Assembly (NCBI RefSeq): GCF_009687865.1
Contig: NZ_BLAE01000047.1
Span: forward strand, 1-64,000
Reading direction: 5' to 3'
Source of the DNA: Acrocarpospora macrocephala
GTDB taxonomy: Bacteria; Actinomycetota; Actinomycetes; Streptosporangiales; Streptosporangiaceae
Length of the DNA stretch: 64,000 nucleotides
Shown here: positions 9,962 to 18,832 of the stretch, piece by piece
Position numbering within the stretch: the stretch's first letter is position 1
Layout: every line of letters starts with the position of its first letter
Program-made: the position numbers and the translations under genes
Notes under the pieces: model-generated
Seen by the model: the letters and a program-made list of their open reading frames with translations, nothing else
What the model was told of the DNA's origin: nothing
Databases searched by the model: none

Positions 9962-11326
9962 GTGGGTCTCCGCCTTTACGATACTTTCAGTCGCTCGGTC
10001 CGCGATTTCTCCCCCCGAATTCCGGGAAAGGTCTCGCTTTATCTGTGCGGTCCCACCGTGGTCGTCCCGCCGCATGTCGGCCAGATCAGGTCGCAGGTGA
10101 ATTTCGATATTCTGCACCGCTGGCTGAGGCACCTGGAATATGAGGTCATATTCTGCAGGAATGTCACCGACATCGAGGACAAGATCATCAGTAGGTCGCT
10201 CAGCGAGGGCGTGCACTGGTGGCGGATCACCGATCCGGTGTACCGCTCGTTCCGCAGCACGTACGAGGCTCTCGGCTGCCTTCCGCCCAGCGTGGAGCCC
10301 CGGGCCACCGGGCACATCCCGGAGATGATCGAGCTCGTCGAGCAGTTGCTCGGGGCCGGGAACGCGTACGAGGCGGACGGCGACGTGTATTTCTCGGTGA
10401 GTTCCTTTCCGGCGTACGGCGCGCTGTCCGGGCAACGCCACGACCAAATGCGCGGCACCGAGGAGAACAGCCACGGAAAACGCGATCCACGCGATTTCGC
10501 ATTATGGAAGAGAGCCCGCCCCGGCGAGCCGATCTGGACCGCGCCGTGGGGTGAAGGCCGCCCCGGATGGCATCTCGAATGTTCCGCGATGGCCCGCAAG
10601 TATCTCGGCCACGAATTCGACATCCACGGCGGCGGCGCCAATCTGATTTTCCCGCACCACGAAAACGAGATCGCCCAGTCCCGGGCCGCCGGAGATGAGT
10701 TCGCGCGTTTCTGGATTCACAACGGACCGGTCACCCACCGGGGCGAGAAGATTCGCAAAGTCGTGAAGAATCCGATGGCCGTGCACACGTTACTCCGGCG
10801 CATCAGGCCGGTCGAACTCCGCTATTACCTGGCGGCCGCGCACTACCGTTCGCCGATGGAGTTCTCGGTGGCCGCGGTGGAGGAGGCGGCCACCGCCTAC
10901 CGGCGGGTCGAGCGGTTCGTGGACCGGGTCGCCGAGCGCCCCGCCGACCGGCTTCCGGCCCAGTTCAGCGAGGCAATGGGGAACGACCTAAACGTGCCGC
11001 AGGCGCTGTCGCGGGTGCACGCGGCGGTGAACGAGGGAAACGCCGCCCTCGATTCCGGCGACCCGAAACTGGCCGCCGAAAAATGCGGCGAGGTGCGCGC
11101 GATGCTGGAAATCCTGGGGCTTGATCCGCTGGCCGGGAACTGGGCCAGAGAAACCCGGCTCCAGGAGGTCGCGGGGGCGGTGCTGCACGTGGTCAGGAAT
11201 CTCGCCGACGCGAGCGCGGCACAAGGCGAGGTGGAGCGGGCGCACGCCATGCATCGGCAGATCGACACCGCCTTGATCGACGGCGCTCTCATCGATCGCC
11301 GGGTGAATCACCGGCTGCGGGTCTGA
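9962..11326 (+). CDS. Cysteinyl-tRNA synthetase-like protein with altered HIGH and KMSKS motifs
   Basis: 454 aa, near full CysRS length, from a GTG start with only a weak GGTAG upstream. The class I fold is clear: [12 protein letters not shown] with the first zinc ligand Cys, [18 protein letters not shown] (second Cys) and [22 protein letters not shown] (His/Glu ligands). The HIGH box reads HVGQ, so the last His is lost, and KMSKS reads KIRKV, keeping only the two lysines. The catalytic zinc site for cysteine recognition is intact. Several stretches use A/T-ending codons unlike neighbours, suggesting horizontal transfer. It could be a divergent or resistant synthetase, or a cysteine-activating enzyme in a specialised pathway. 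It is longer than MshC and lacks MshC-like motifs. A housekeeping cysS is expected elsewhere. Confidence 0.85.
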   Translation: MGLRLYDTFSRSVRDFSPRIPGKVSLYLCGPTVVVPPHVGQIRSQVNFDILHRWLRHLEYEVIFCRNVTDIEDKIISRSLSEGVHWWRITDPVYRSFRSTYEALGCLPPSVEPRATGHIPEMIELVEQLLGAGNAYEADGDVYFSVSSFPAYGALSGQRHDQMRGTEENSHGKRDPRDFALWKRARPGEPIWTAPWGEGRPGWHLECSAMARKYLGHEFDIHGGGANLIFPHHENEIAQSRAAGDEFARFWIHNGPVTHRGEKIRKVVKNPMAVHTLLRRIRPVELRYYLAAAHYRSPMEFSVAAVEEAATAYRRVERFVDRVAERPADRLPAQFSEAMGNDLNVPQALSRVHAAVNEGNAALDSGDPKLAAEKCGEVRAMLEILGLDPLAGNWARETRLQEVAGAVLHVVRNLADASAAQGEVERAHAMHRQIDTALIDGALIDRRVNHRLRV

Positions 11327-11343
11327 CTACTAAGCTCCAATCC

Positions 11344-12276
11344 GTGGCACCAAAAAAGATCGTTATCGATTGTGATCCGGGGATTGACGACGCGCTGGCG
11401 ATCGCGCTGGCGCACGGCAGCCCCGCGCTGGAGATCGTGGGCATCACCACCGTCGGCGGGAACGTCTCGCTGGAGCGCACCACCGACAACGCGCTCCGGC
11501 TGCGGGAGTTCCTGGGCTTTCCCGAAGTGCCGGTGACCCCGGGCGCGGCCGGGGCCATGCTGCGCAGCGCGATCGAGGCGGCGCATGTGCACGGCACCGG
11601 CGGGCTGGGCGGCGCGGTGCTGCCCGAGGCCACGCTGCCGGTGGCGCCCGGGCACGCCAGCGACTACATCATCGAGACGCTGCGCGCCCACCCGGGCGAG
11701 ATCACCCTGGTCGCCATCGGGCCGCTCACCAACATCGCGCTGGCCGTGCTCAAGGAGCCGCGGGTGGTCGACTGGGTGCGGGAGTTCGCCATCCTGGGCG
11801 GGACGTACACCCGGGGGAACCGCACCCCGGCCGCCGAGTTCAACATCGCCGCCGACCCGGAGGCGGCCGCGATCGTGTTCCGGGCCGGGTGGACGGTCAC
11901 CCAGATCGGCCTGGACGTGAGCACCACCGCGCAGGCCACCGAGGCCGTGGTGAAGCGCATGCGCGCGCTCGGCCGCCTCGGCGAGGACCTGCTGGTCCCG
12001 TGCGCGACCTTCTACGGCATGGTCAGCGCCAGCGAAGGGCCGGCCATCCACGACGCGTGCGCGCTCGCCTACCTGGCCGACCCGAGCCTGATCGAGTTCG
12101 AACCCGCCTGGGTCGAGGTGGAGACGGCCGGCCGGTTCACTTCGGGGATGACGGTGATCGATTTCGCGCTGGGCGACCGTGTGGCCAACGCGCAGGTGGG
12201 GACGTCCATCCAGGTGGACCGGTTCTGGGAGCTCGCGTTGTCGGCGTACGAGCGGGTGAGCTTGCGCCTCCCGTGA
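11344..12276 (+). CDS. Inosine-uridine preferring nucleoside hydrolase family protein
   Basis: 310 aa, GTG start. The Ca2+-binding signature DCDPGIDDALAIALA is near the N-terminus (about residues 9-23). LVAIGPLTNIALAVL, a FAILGGTY strand, NIAADPEAA and a C-terminal HDACALAYL (His/Asp ligands) complete the active site. It hydrolyses ribonucleosides to base and ribose for salvage. It starts 17 bp after the CysRS-like gene, so co-transcription is possible, though no functional link is obvious. Codon use returns to the high-GC norm. The exact nucleoside preference cannot be read from the sequence. Confidence 0.92.
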   Translation: MAPKKIVIDCDPGIDDALAIALAHGSPALEIVGITTVGGNVSLERTTDNALRLREFLGFPEVPVTPGAAGAMLRSAIEAAHVHGTGGLGGAVLPEATLPVAPGHASDYIIETLRAHPGEITLVAIGPLTNIALAVLKEPRVVDWVREFAILGGTYTRGNRTPAAEFNIAADPEAAAIVFRAGWTVTQIGLDVSTTAQATEAVVKRMRALGRLGEDLLVPCATFYGMVSASEGPAIHDACALAYLADPSLIEFEPAWVEVETAGRFTSGMTVIDFALGDRVANAQVGTSIQVDRFWELALSAYERVSLRLP

Positions 12277-12330
12277 GGATGAGCCGCAATCTCCGTGGCG
12301 GAACGACCAATGCCCGAAACAATCCCGGAG

Positions 12331-12358
12331 TTTGCGCGAAACATCCGTTTCCTACCCT
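12331..12358 (+). promoter_or_regulatory. Putative leaderless promoter of the ATP-grasp operon
   Basis: TACCCT (12353-12358) ends six bases before the ATG at 12365. TTTGCG (12331-12336) is a candidate -35 with a 16-bp spacer. No Shine-Dalgarno precedes the ATG, which fits a leaderless mRNA and supports this start over an earlier in-frame codon. Confidence 0.4.
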
Positions 12359-12364
12359 CCGGTC

Positions 12365-13909
12365 ATGGCGGACATATTCGACTCATATGCCCTGGCCGAT
12401 GCATGGGACGAGATGTTCGAGCGTCCGGGCGTGCCCCGGGCGCCCTACCAGGGGCTGTTCGCGGCCCTGCAACCGCTCGGAGCCGACGAGCTGCGATTCC
12501 GGGCCGACCAATTAGCCCGCGTCTTCACCGATCGAGGGGTCACCTTCGACTACGCGGGCGAAGAGCGCCCGTTCCCGCTCGACCTGATCCCCCGCGTCAT
12601 CGACGCGGCCGAGTGGGACCTGATCGCCCGCGCGGTCCGGCAGCGGGTGCGCACCCTGGAGGCCTTCCTCGCCGACGTGTACGGCGGCCGCCAGGTCTTC
12701 CACGACGGCATCGTGCCCTGGCGGCTGCTCCACTCCTCCCCGCACTTCCACCGCGTGGCCGACGGCATCCGCCCGGCCAACGGCGTCCGGGTGCACATCG
12801 CCGGAATCGACATCATCCGCGATGAGGCGGGCGACTTCCGGGTGCTGGAGGACAACGTCCGCACTCCCTCGGGAGTGAGCTATGTGCTGGAGAACCGGCT
12901 GGCCATGATGCGGACGCTGCCCGCCCTGTTCGCGGGGCCTGGACGGGACGGCGTCGGAGCCGAGCAGCGGGTGCGGCCGGTGGACGACTACCCGCCGCGC
13001 CTGCTGGCGGCCCTGCGCAAGGCCGCCCCCGGCAGCGTGACCGACCCGACCGTGGTGGTGCTCACCCCCGGCGTCTACAACGCCGCCTACTTCGAGCACG
13101 CGCTGCTGGCCCGGCTGATGGGCGTCGAACTGGTCGAGGGCCGGGATCTGGTCTGCGAGAACAATCGCGCGTACATGATCACCACGCACGGCAAGCGCCC
13201 GGTGCACGTCATCTACCGGCGGGTGGACGACGACTTCCTGGACCCGCTGCACTTCCGGGCCGACTCCACGCTCGGCTGCCCCGGCCTGCTCAACGCGGCC
13301 AGGGCGGGCACGGTCACGATCGCCAACGCGGTCGGCAACGGCGTCGCCGACGACAAGCTCCTCTACACCTACGTGCCGGACCTGATGAAGTACTACCTCG
13401 GCGAGCAGCCGCTGATCGGCAACGTCGAGTCGCACCGGCTGGCCGACGCCGACACCCTCGAATGGGCGCTTGAGCACCTGGACACGCTGGTGCTCAAGCC
13501 GGTGGACGGCGCGGGCGGCAAGGGCATCGTGATCGGGCCGCGGGCCGACGAGCAGACCCTGGCCGCGCTGGCCGAGGCGGTGCGCGCCGACCCGCGCGGC
13601 TGGATCGCGCAGCGCCCGGTGGCGCTGTCCACCTCGCCCGCGCTCATCGGCGACCTGCCCCGGCCGCGCCACATCGACCTGCGCCCGTTCGCGGTCAACG
13701 ACGGCGACGACGTCTGGCTGCTGCCCGGGGGTCTCACCCGGGTGGCGCTCCCGGAAGGAGAACTGGTGGTCAACTCCAGCCAGGGCGGCGGCTCCAAGGA
13801 CACCTGGGTGCTGTCGGAGCCCGGCCCCCGCCCGGCCCCGCCGGAACCCACCCCCGCCCAAGTGCACTGGGAGCCCACCAGGAACGCCGCCTGGGACGGC
13901 CAGCAATGA
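12365..13909 (+). CDS. Circularly permuted ATP-grasp type 2 protein (DUF404/DUF407)
   Basis: 514 aa. The N-terminal half shows VLEDNVRTPSGVSYVLENR, diagnostic for the circularly permuted ATP-grasp family. The C-terminal half has LVLKPVDGAGGKGIVIG (ATP-binding Lys and Gly-rich loop) and RHIDLRPFAV. ATP-grasp enzymes join a carboxylate to an amine through an acyl phosphate. This family is consistently encoded with alpha-E and transglutaminase-like proteins, and comparative genomics has proposed peptide synthesis or modification. The next gene starts in its stop codon (ATGA), and the third overlaps the second, so all three are one operon. Substrates are unknown. Confidence 0.93.
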   Translation: MADIFDSYALADAWDEMFERPGVPRAPYQGLFAALQPLGADELRFRADQLARVFTDRGVTFDYAGEERPFPLDLIPRVIDAAEWDLIARAVRQRVRTLEAFLADVYGGRQVFHDGIVPWRLLHSSPHFHRVADGIRPANGVRVHIAGIDIIRDEAGDFRVLEDNVRTPSGVSYVLENRLAMMRTLPALFAGPGRDGVGAEQRVRPVDDYPPRLLAALRKAAPGSVTDPTVVVLTPGVYNAAYFEHALLARLMGVELVEGRDLVCENNRAYMITTHGKRPVHVIYRRVDDDFLDPLHFRADSTLGCPGLLNAARAGTVTIANAVGNGVADDKLLYTYVPDLMKYYLGEQPLIGNVESHRLADADTLEWALEHLDTLVLKPVDGAGGKGIVIGPRADEQTLAALAEAVRADPRGWIAQRPVALSTSPALIGDLPRPRHIDLRPFAVNDGDDVWLLPGGLTRVALPEGELVVNSSQGGGSKDTWVLSEPGPRPAPPEPTPAQVHWEPTRNAAWDGQQ

Positions 13910-14832
13910 CCCGCGAGCTGCTCAGCCGGATCGCCGAGACCCTCTACTGGATCGGCAGGTACGTCGAGCGCTCCGACGACATCGCCCGCCTGCTGGACGT
14001 CTCCCTGCACCGCGCGCTGGTCGGCCAGGAGGACTGGGCCACCGTCTTCGCCACCCTCGGCCACCAGGGCGCCGAGTCCCCCACCACCGAGACCATGGTC
14101 CAGCGCCTGGCCTACGACTCCGACACCCCCGGCTCGATCGCCGGCTGCGTGCGCGCCGCCAGGGAGAACGCCCGCGGGGTACGGGAGATCGTCTCCAGCG
14201 AGGTGTGGGAGTGCCTCAACGTCACCTGGAACCAGCTGCCGCTCCGCCAGGTCGGCGCGGAACGCCTCGGCCCGCACGGCTACCTCCGCTACGTACGCGA
14301 ACGAGCCGCGCTCTTCTTCGGCCTGGCCGACGCCACCATGAGCCGCGACGACGGCTGGCGCTTCATCGTGCTGGGCCGCAGCCTGGAACGGGTGGACATG
14401 CTCGCCCGCCTGCTGACCGTGCACCACGAACCCGGCCACACCGGGAACGTACGGCTGCTGCTGGAGGCCTGCGGCGCGGACGAGTCGTTCACCCGGACCC
14501 ATCGCGGCGACGCCCGCCGGGTGCTGGAGTTCCTGCTGCTGGACCGGCTGTTCCCGCGCTCGGTCATGCACGCGCTGGCCACCGCCGAACAGTGCCTGGC
14601 CGAGCTGACCCCCGACCACGACCGGGCCGGCATGTCCGACACCGCCCGCGCCGCCATCGGCCGGGTCCGGATGACCCTGGAGTACGCCGACGTGGCCGAC
14701 CTGGACGACCAGCTGCCCGAGCTGCTCACCGCCCTCCAGGCGGTCTGCGTGATCGCGTCCGAGGCGATCACCGACCGGTTCTTCCAGCACGTGGCGTGGG
14801 GAGGCGCGACATGGCAGACGGCTGGCGTGTGA
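13906..14832 (+). CDS. Alpha-E domain-containing protein (DUF403)
   Basis: 308 aa, almost entirely helical. The family signature near the N-terminus, LLSRIAETLYWIGRYVERSD, is present, as is the matching ERVDMLARLL in the middle; WNQLPLR lies between them. The ATG overlaps the stop of the ATP-grasp gene, and its own 3' end overlaps the transglutaminase-like gene by 22 bp. Such strict coupling suggests the three proteins are made in fixed ratio and probably form a complex. No catalytic residues are established for the family; a scaffold or peptide-binding role is inferred. Confidence 0.92.
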   Translation: MTRELLSRIAETLYWIGRYVERSDDIARLLDVSLHRALVGQEDWATVFATLGHQGAESPTTETMVQRLAYDSDTPGSIAGCVRAARENARGVREIVSSEVWECLNVTWNQLPLRQVGAERLGPHGYLRYVRERAALFFGLADATMSRDDGWRFIVLGRSLERVDMLARLLTVHHEPGHTGNVRLLLEACGADESFTRTHRGDARRVLEFLLLDRLFPRSVMHALATAEQCLAELTPDHDRAGMSDTARAAIGRVRMTLEYADVADLDDQLPELLTALQAVCVIASEAITDRFFQHVAWGGATWQTAGV

Positions 14833-15644
14833 GGATCAGGCACCTCACCCTGCTGGAGTACGAGGGCGAGGCGCAGTCCTCCTACAACGAGGTCAGGATG
14901 ACGCCGCTGGACGACCGCGGCCAGACCACCCTGGACCAGCGGCTGACCATCCGCCCGACTACGCCGGTCTGGACCTACCGCGATTACTGGGGCACCCAGG
15001 TGAGCGTCTTCGACGTGCCGAACGGGCACCGCGCGCTGACCATCGAGGCGGTGAGCCGGGTGGAGACGGCGGGACCGCGCCCGCTGGGCAAGCCGCTGAG
15101 CTGGGCGGCGCTGCGGGCGGCGGACGGGCCGGTCGCCGAGTACCTGCGCCCCACCGAGCGGACCACGATCACCCCCGGCGTCGGGCTGGCGCAGGTGCCC
15201 GGCCGCGACCCGCACGAGGCGGCCGAGGCGATCGCCTGGGCGGTGCACGAGCGGGTGGCCTACGTGCCAGGCTCCACCGGGGTGCTGACCAGCGCGCAGG
15301 AGGCCTGGGACCGGCGCGAGGGCGTCTGCCAGGACATGGCCCACGTCACCGTGGCGCTGCTGCGCGAGGCCGGGCTGCCCGCCAAGTACGTCTCCGGCTA
15401 CCTGCACCCGCACCGGAACGCGGCCATCGGCGAGCCGGTGCTCGGGCAGAGCCACGCGTGGGTGGAGTACTGGGCCGGGGACTGGGTCGCGCTTGATCCA
15501 ACAAATCAGTCAAAAGTGGGCGAATCACACGTGGTGGTAGCGCGCGGGAGAGATTACGCTGACGTACCCCCTTTGAAAGGTATTTACCAAGGACCACCTG
15601 CGGGAAGACAAGTAGTGAAGGTCGAAGTGACCCGCCTGGCGTGA
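14811..15644 (+). CDS. Transglutaminase-like cysteine peptidase family protein
   Basis: 277 aa. The N-terminal beta domain (1-130) is the type found in bacterial transglutaminase-like proteins. The papain-like core has a full triad: Cys in REGVCQDMAH (about 170), His in GQSHAWVEYW and Asp in ALDPTN. The start is fixed by GGGGAGG six bases before the ATG, inside the 3' end of the alpha-E gene. It may act as a peptidase or amidotransferase on a peptide product or a tagged protein made by the ATP-grasp partner. No signal peptide, so cytoplasmic. Confidence 0.93.
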   Translation: MADGWRVRIRHLTLLEYEGEAQSSYNEVRMTPLDDRGQTTLDQRLTIRPTTPVWTYRDYWGTQVSVFDVPNGHRALTIEAVSRVETAGPRPLGKPLSWAALRAADGPVAEYLRPTERTTITPGVGLAQVPGRDPHEAAEAIAWAVHERVAYVPGSTGVLTSAQEAWDRREGVCQDMAHVTVALLREAGLPAKYVSGYLHPHRNAAIGEPVLGQSHAWVEYWAGDWVALDPTNQSKVGESHVVVARGRDYADVPPLKGIYQGPPAGRQVVKVEVTRLA

Positions 15645-15696
15645 TCTTGGCGCAATTATGGGAAAGCTGAGACCAAACGATGAGAGGAGCGCCTCT

Positions 15697-15792
15697 GTGA
15701 AAAGGGTCCAGATCGTTCAGCGGCCTCGGCCTCCACGCCGTCCCGTCCCCATCGACCTGCGCACCCCGTCCGGACGGATACTTCCGTTCTAA
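15697..15792 (+). CDS. Candidate 31-aa Pro/Arg-rich micro-ORF downstream of the ATP-grasp/transglutaminase operon
   Basis: Begins at a GTG seven bases after GAGAGGAG (15682-15689), one of the best ribosome-binding sites in the window, and ends in TAA. The product is 31 residues with six Arg, one Lys, one Asp and seven Pro. Its centre reads RPRPPRRP and its end is IDLRTPSGRILPF. It starts 52 bp after the transglutaminase-like gene with no terminator between. It could be the peptide substrate of the operon, a leader peptide, or a proline-rich antimicrobial-type peptide. No homologue is recognised, so a chance frame is still possible. Confidence 0.5.
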   Translation: MKRVQIVQRPRPPRRPVPIDLRTPSGRILPF

Positions 15793-15813
15793 GCGCCTGA
15801 ACTCCCTGTTGAA

Positions 15814-16929
15814 TCACGACTTGCCGCCCCGAGCCAGCGCGTAGCACCGGTCGAATCCCTCCAGCACGGCCGGCCACGAGCAGCGCACCGGCGCGGTCTC
15901 CCGGTTGTGCTCCGCGATCGAGGTGCGCAGCTGCGGATCCCTGGCCAGCCTGGCCACCGAGCCGACCAGCTCATCGAAACTTCTGCCGAGCAGCCCCTCC
16001 TTGCCCGGCCTGACGAAATCGGCGACCCCGCTCTGGGCCCGGGCCACCACCGGCACTCCGGCCGCCCGGGCCTCCAGCGCGGCCAGCCCGAACGACTCGC
16101 GCGGCGCGGGCGCCACGAACACGTCGGCCACGGCCAGCAGGTCGCGGATCTGGTCGCGGGTGTAGCGGCCCGGCATGTGCACCCAGTCCATGCCGTGCGC
16201 CCGCAGGTAACGTTCCATCGATCCCCGAGCCGGGCCGTCCCCGACGATGGTGGCCCGCATCGCCACCTCGGCGGGCACCCGCGCCCGGGTGGCCGCCAGC
16301 AGCTTCAGCAGCCGGACCGGCTGCTTGCGCGGCGCCAGCCGCCCCACCGCGACGATGTGCACGGGATCGCCGGACGGCACCGGACCCGACGGACCCCAGC
16401 CGGAGAGGTCCAGGCCGTTGGAGACCACGTGCACCGGCACCCGGGGGCCCGCGACCGCCCGGATCGGCCGGGCGGCGGCCTCGCTCACGGCGGTCGCCAC
16501 CAGACCCCAGCGGTGCCAGTCCCCCAGCGCCCGCAGCGCCCGGTAGAGGCCCTGGGTGACCGGATCCCACATGCTGTGCACGGTGACCACGGTCGGCAGC
16601 CCGGCCCGGTGCGCGGCCCGCGCGCCCATCCAGGCGAACGGCGAGACCGCACCGGTGTGCACGTGCACCACATCAGGACGGGAGGCCGTCATCAGCCGGA
16701 TCAGATGCCCGGTCCCGCGCGGATGGACCGGCAGGTCGAACGGCATCCGGGCAACCAGCCTGCGCACCCCCGGCAAGGGCTCCCCCGGCGTCGCGGTGGC
16801 CACCACCACCTCGTGGCCGGCCTCCCGCTGGCTCCTGATCAGGTCCGCCACCTGCACCTCGATCCCGCCCAACCGGGGAAGGTAACAGTCGCTCACATGA
16901 AGGATCCGCACCGAGCCAGACTGACACAT
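15814..16929 (-). CDS. Glycosyltransferase family 4 protein
   Basis: 371 aa from the ATG at 16929; a GTG at 16911, directly before RILHVSD, is an equally good start because neither has a ribosome-binding site. The GT-B fold shows the N-terminal loop YLPRLGGIEVQVADLI, VHVHTG, the family central segment VAVGRLAPRKQPVRLL and VAPAPRESFGLAALEARAAGVPVVA with the EX7E nucleotide-sugar motif. It transfers a sugar with retention of configuration, probably to a lipid or small-molecule acceptor at the inner face of the membrane. A PIG-L deacetylase is divergent 35 bp away, followed by an LPG-synthase-like membrane protein, which suggests a glycolipid or aminosugar pathway. Acceptor unknown. Confidence 0.9.
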   Translation of the reverse strand: MCQSGSVRILHVSDCYLPRLGGIEVQVADLIRSQREAGHEVVVATATPGEPLPGVRRLVARMPFDLPVHPRGTGHLIRLMTASRPDVVHVHTGAVSPFAWMGARAAHRAGLPTVVTVHSMWDPVTQGLYRALRALGDWHRWGLVATAVSEAAARPIRAVAGPRVPVHVVSNGLDLSGWGPSGPVPSGDPVHIVAVGRLAPRKQPVRLLKLLAATRARVPAEVAMRATIVGDGPARGSMERYLRAHGMDWVHMPGRYTRDQIRDLLAVADVFVAPAPRESFGLAALEARAAGVPVVARAQSGVADFVRPGKEGLLGRSFDELVGSVARLARDPQLRTSIAEHNRETAPVRCSWPAVLEGFDRCYALARGGKS

Positions 16930-16964
16930 CAAAGCGGGTGGAGGGACATGGGATCATTGGATGC

Positions 16965-17765
16965 GTGCAGACCGCCGTGTTCTTTCACGCTCACCCCGAC
17001 GACGAGGCGCTGCTGACGGCCGGGACGATGGCGATGCTGGCCGCCGAAGGGCACCGGGTGGTGCTGGTGGTGGCCACGGCGGGGGAGCGCGGGCTGGCCG
17101 ATATGCCGCACGGGGACGAGCTCGGCGCGGCCCGGATGAACGAGCTGTACGCATCGGCCGCCCGGCTCGGCTGCGCCCGGGTGGTACGGCTCGGGTACGG
17201 CGACAGCGGGCTCGGCGCCGACGGCGGAATGGCCGAGGACCGGCCGGACAACGCGTTCATCGACGCCGACCTGGAGGAGGCCGCCCAGCGGCTGGCCGCC
17301 ATCCTCAAGGAGGAGACGGCCGAACTGCTCACCATCTACGACCCGGCCGGGGGCTACGGCCACCCCGACCACGTGATGGTGCACCGGGTCGGCGCCCGGG
17401 CGGCAGAGATCGCCGGGACGCCCATCCTGCTGGAGGCCACGGTCAACCGCGACCCGCTGCTGAAGGGCATCCGGCTGGCCGCCCGCTTCTACCCCAAGCT
17501 CGACGTGCGCGCCTTCGAGAGCGCGTATTCCGCGGGTTCCGACATCACCCACCGCATCAACGTGCGCAAACACGCGAAGGCCAAGCGGGCCGCGATGTCC
17601 GCGCACGCGACCCAGGCCACCGGCGGCGACGGGGACCGTACGCTGGGGGCGATGCTGAGAATCCCCGCCCCGATCTTCCGCTACGTGTTCGGCACCGAGT
17701 GGTACGTGCGGCGCGGCCTCCCGCCGGGAACCCGGCTGAGACATCCGTTCGACCAGCCGAGCTGA
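16965..17765 (+). CDS. PIG-L (LmbE-like) deacetylase
   Basis: 266 aa from the GTG at 16965, where family homology begins (TAVFFHAHPDDE); an earlier GTG at 16938 is in frame. The zinc site is complete: HPDDE (His, Asp) near residue 11 and GGYGHPDHVMVH (His) near 124. These enzymes remove N-acetyl groups from GlcNAc-containing substrates. MshB and Mca belong here, but this copy lies beside a GT4 gene and a flippase-like membrane protein rather than mycothiol genes. The C-terminal segment GTEWYVRRG is typical of an actinobacterial subgroup of unknown substrate. Confidence 0.88.
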   Translation: MQTAVFFHAHPDDEALLTAGTMAMLAAEGHRVVLVVATAGERGLADMPHGDELGAARMNELYASAARLGCARVVRLGYGDSGLGADGGMAEDRPDNAFIDADLEEAAQRLAAILKEETAELLTIYDPAGGYGHPDHVMVHRVGARAAEIAGTPILLEATVNRDPLLKGIRLAARFYPKLDVRAFESAYSAGSDITHRINVRKHAKAKRAAMSAHATQATGGDGDRTLGAMLRIPAPIFRYVFGTEWYVRRGLPPGTRLRHPFDQPS

Positions 17766-17773
17766 GGGGGAAC

Positions 17774-18832
17774 GTGAACAAGTGGCTGCGGGTGGCCCTG
17801 TCGGCCGCCTCGCTCGGCCTGGCCGTGACCTTGATCGTGTTCCTGCCGCGCATCGTCGGCGGGCTGACCGGCAAGCACGTGTCGTGGACCGAGATCGGCG
17901 CCCTGTTCGGGCGGCTCGACTGGGGCACGGTGCTGCTGATGGCGGCCGTCTGGCTGGCCAGCCTGATCGCCTACAGCCACGTGCTGACCAGCTCGCTGCC
18001 CGGCCTCAGCCACGCCCAGGGGCTGACCTTGAACGCGGCGGGCAGCGCGGTCAGCAACCTGCTGCCGTTCGGCGGCGCGGCGGGGGTGGCGCTCACCTTC
18101 GCGATGACCAAGGGCTGGGGCTTCCCGGTTCGCTCGGTGGTGGTGCTGACGCTGGTGAGCGGCATCTGGAACACGCTGTTCCGGTTCATCCTGCCGGCGG
18201 TCGGGATCCTCGCCCTGGTCGCCTCGGGGCAGGCGATGAGTCCCGCCGTGTCCCGCGCGGGCTGGGTCGGCGGCGTCTCGATCCTGGCGCTGGTCACGGT
18301 CGTCGCGGCGGCGCTGTACTGGGACCGGGCGGCCGCGGTTCTCGGCCGGGCCCTGGACACGATGATCAAGCTGCTCCCGCATCGCTTCCGCCCGGCGGAA
18401 CACGCCGCTTCTGAAGCGTTGAACCGGCTCAGGGCCGACACCGCCGGGGTGGTCCACACTCGGTGGGCGGGGCTTTCGGCCGGAATGGTGTTGTTCCTCG
18501 GCTTGCAATGGTTGATCATGGTGCTCTGCCTGCAGGCCACCGGCTCTTATCCAGGACTGGCCCAGTCGATCGCCGTCTTCGCGCTCAGCCGGGTGCTGAC
18601 CACCGCGTTGATCACGCCGTCCGGTGCCGGGATCATGGAGGGCGGGGTGGCCGCGCTTCTGATCACCTTTGGCCAGCCAGCGGGCGGGGCCACTGCGGCG
18701 GCGCTGCTGTTCGGGTTCTGGACGTACACAATCGAGATCCCGTGGGGGGGTCTGGCGCTCGGCGGCTGGGCGATACTCCGTAAGCGGGGTAACAGCCTGC
18801 CGACTGAGGCGGAGCGCGCCCCGACAATGTGA
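17774..18832 (+). CDS. Lysylphosphatidylglycerol synthase-type integral membrane protein (UPF0104/LPG_synthase_TM)
   Basis: 352 aa, GTG start after GAGGGGGAA. Seven to eight hydrophobic helices carry the family signatures AGSAVSNLLPFGGAAGVAL and SRVLTTALITPSGAGIMEGG. It lacks the cytoplasmic aminoacyltransferase domain of MprF, so it corresponds to the flippase-like TM part alone. It starts 8 bp after the PIG-L gene and is surely co-transcribed. With the GT4 and PIG-L neighbours it may move a glycolipid across the membrane; this role is inferred. Confidence 0.88.
   Translation: MNKWLRVALSAASLGLAVTLIVFLPRIVGGLTGKHVSWTEIGALFGRLDWGTVLLMAAVWLASLIAYSHVLTSSLPGLSHAQGLTLNAAGSAVSNLLPFGGAAGVALTFAMTKGWGFPVRSVVVLTLVSGIWNTLFRFILPAVGILALVASGQAMSPAVSRAGWVGGVSILALVTVVAAALYWDRAAAVLGRALDTMIKLLPHRFRPAEHAASEALNRLRADTAGVVHTRWAGLSAGMVLFLGLQWLIMVLCLQATGSYPGLAQSIAVFALSRVLTTALITPSGAGIMEGGVAALLITFGQPAGGATAAALLFGFWTYTIEIPWGGLALGGWAILRKRGNSLPTEAERAPTM

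Noticed and set aside
16961-18832. 623-codon frame with the LPG-synthase-type protein as its C-terminal part
   Set aside because: The N-terminal part is an out-of-frame reading of the PIG-L gene. A GTG with a good ribosome-binding site at 17774 begins the membrane protein.
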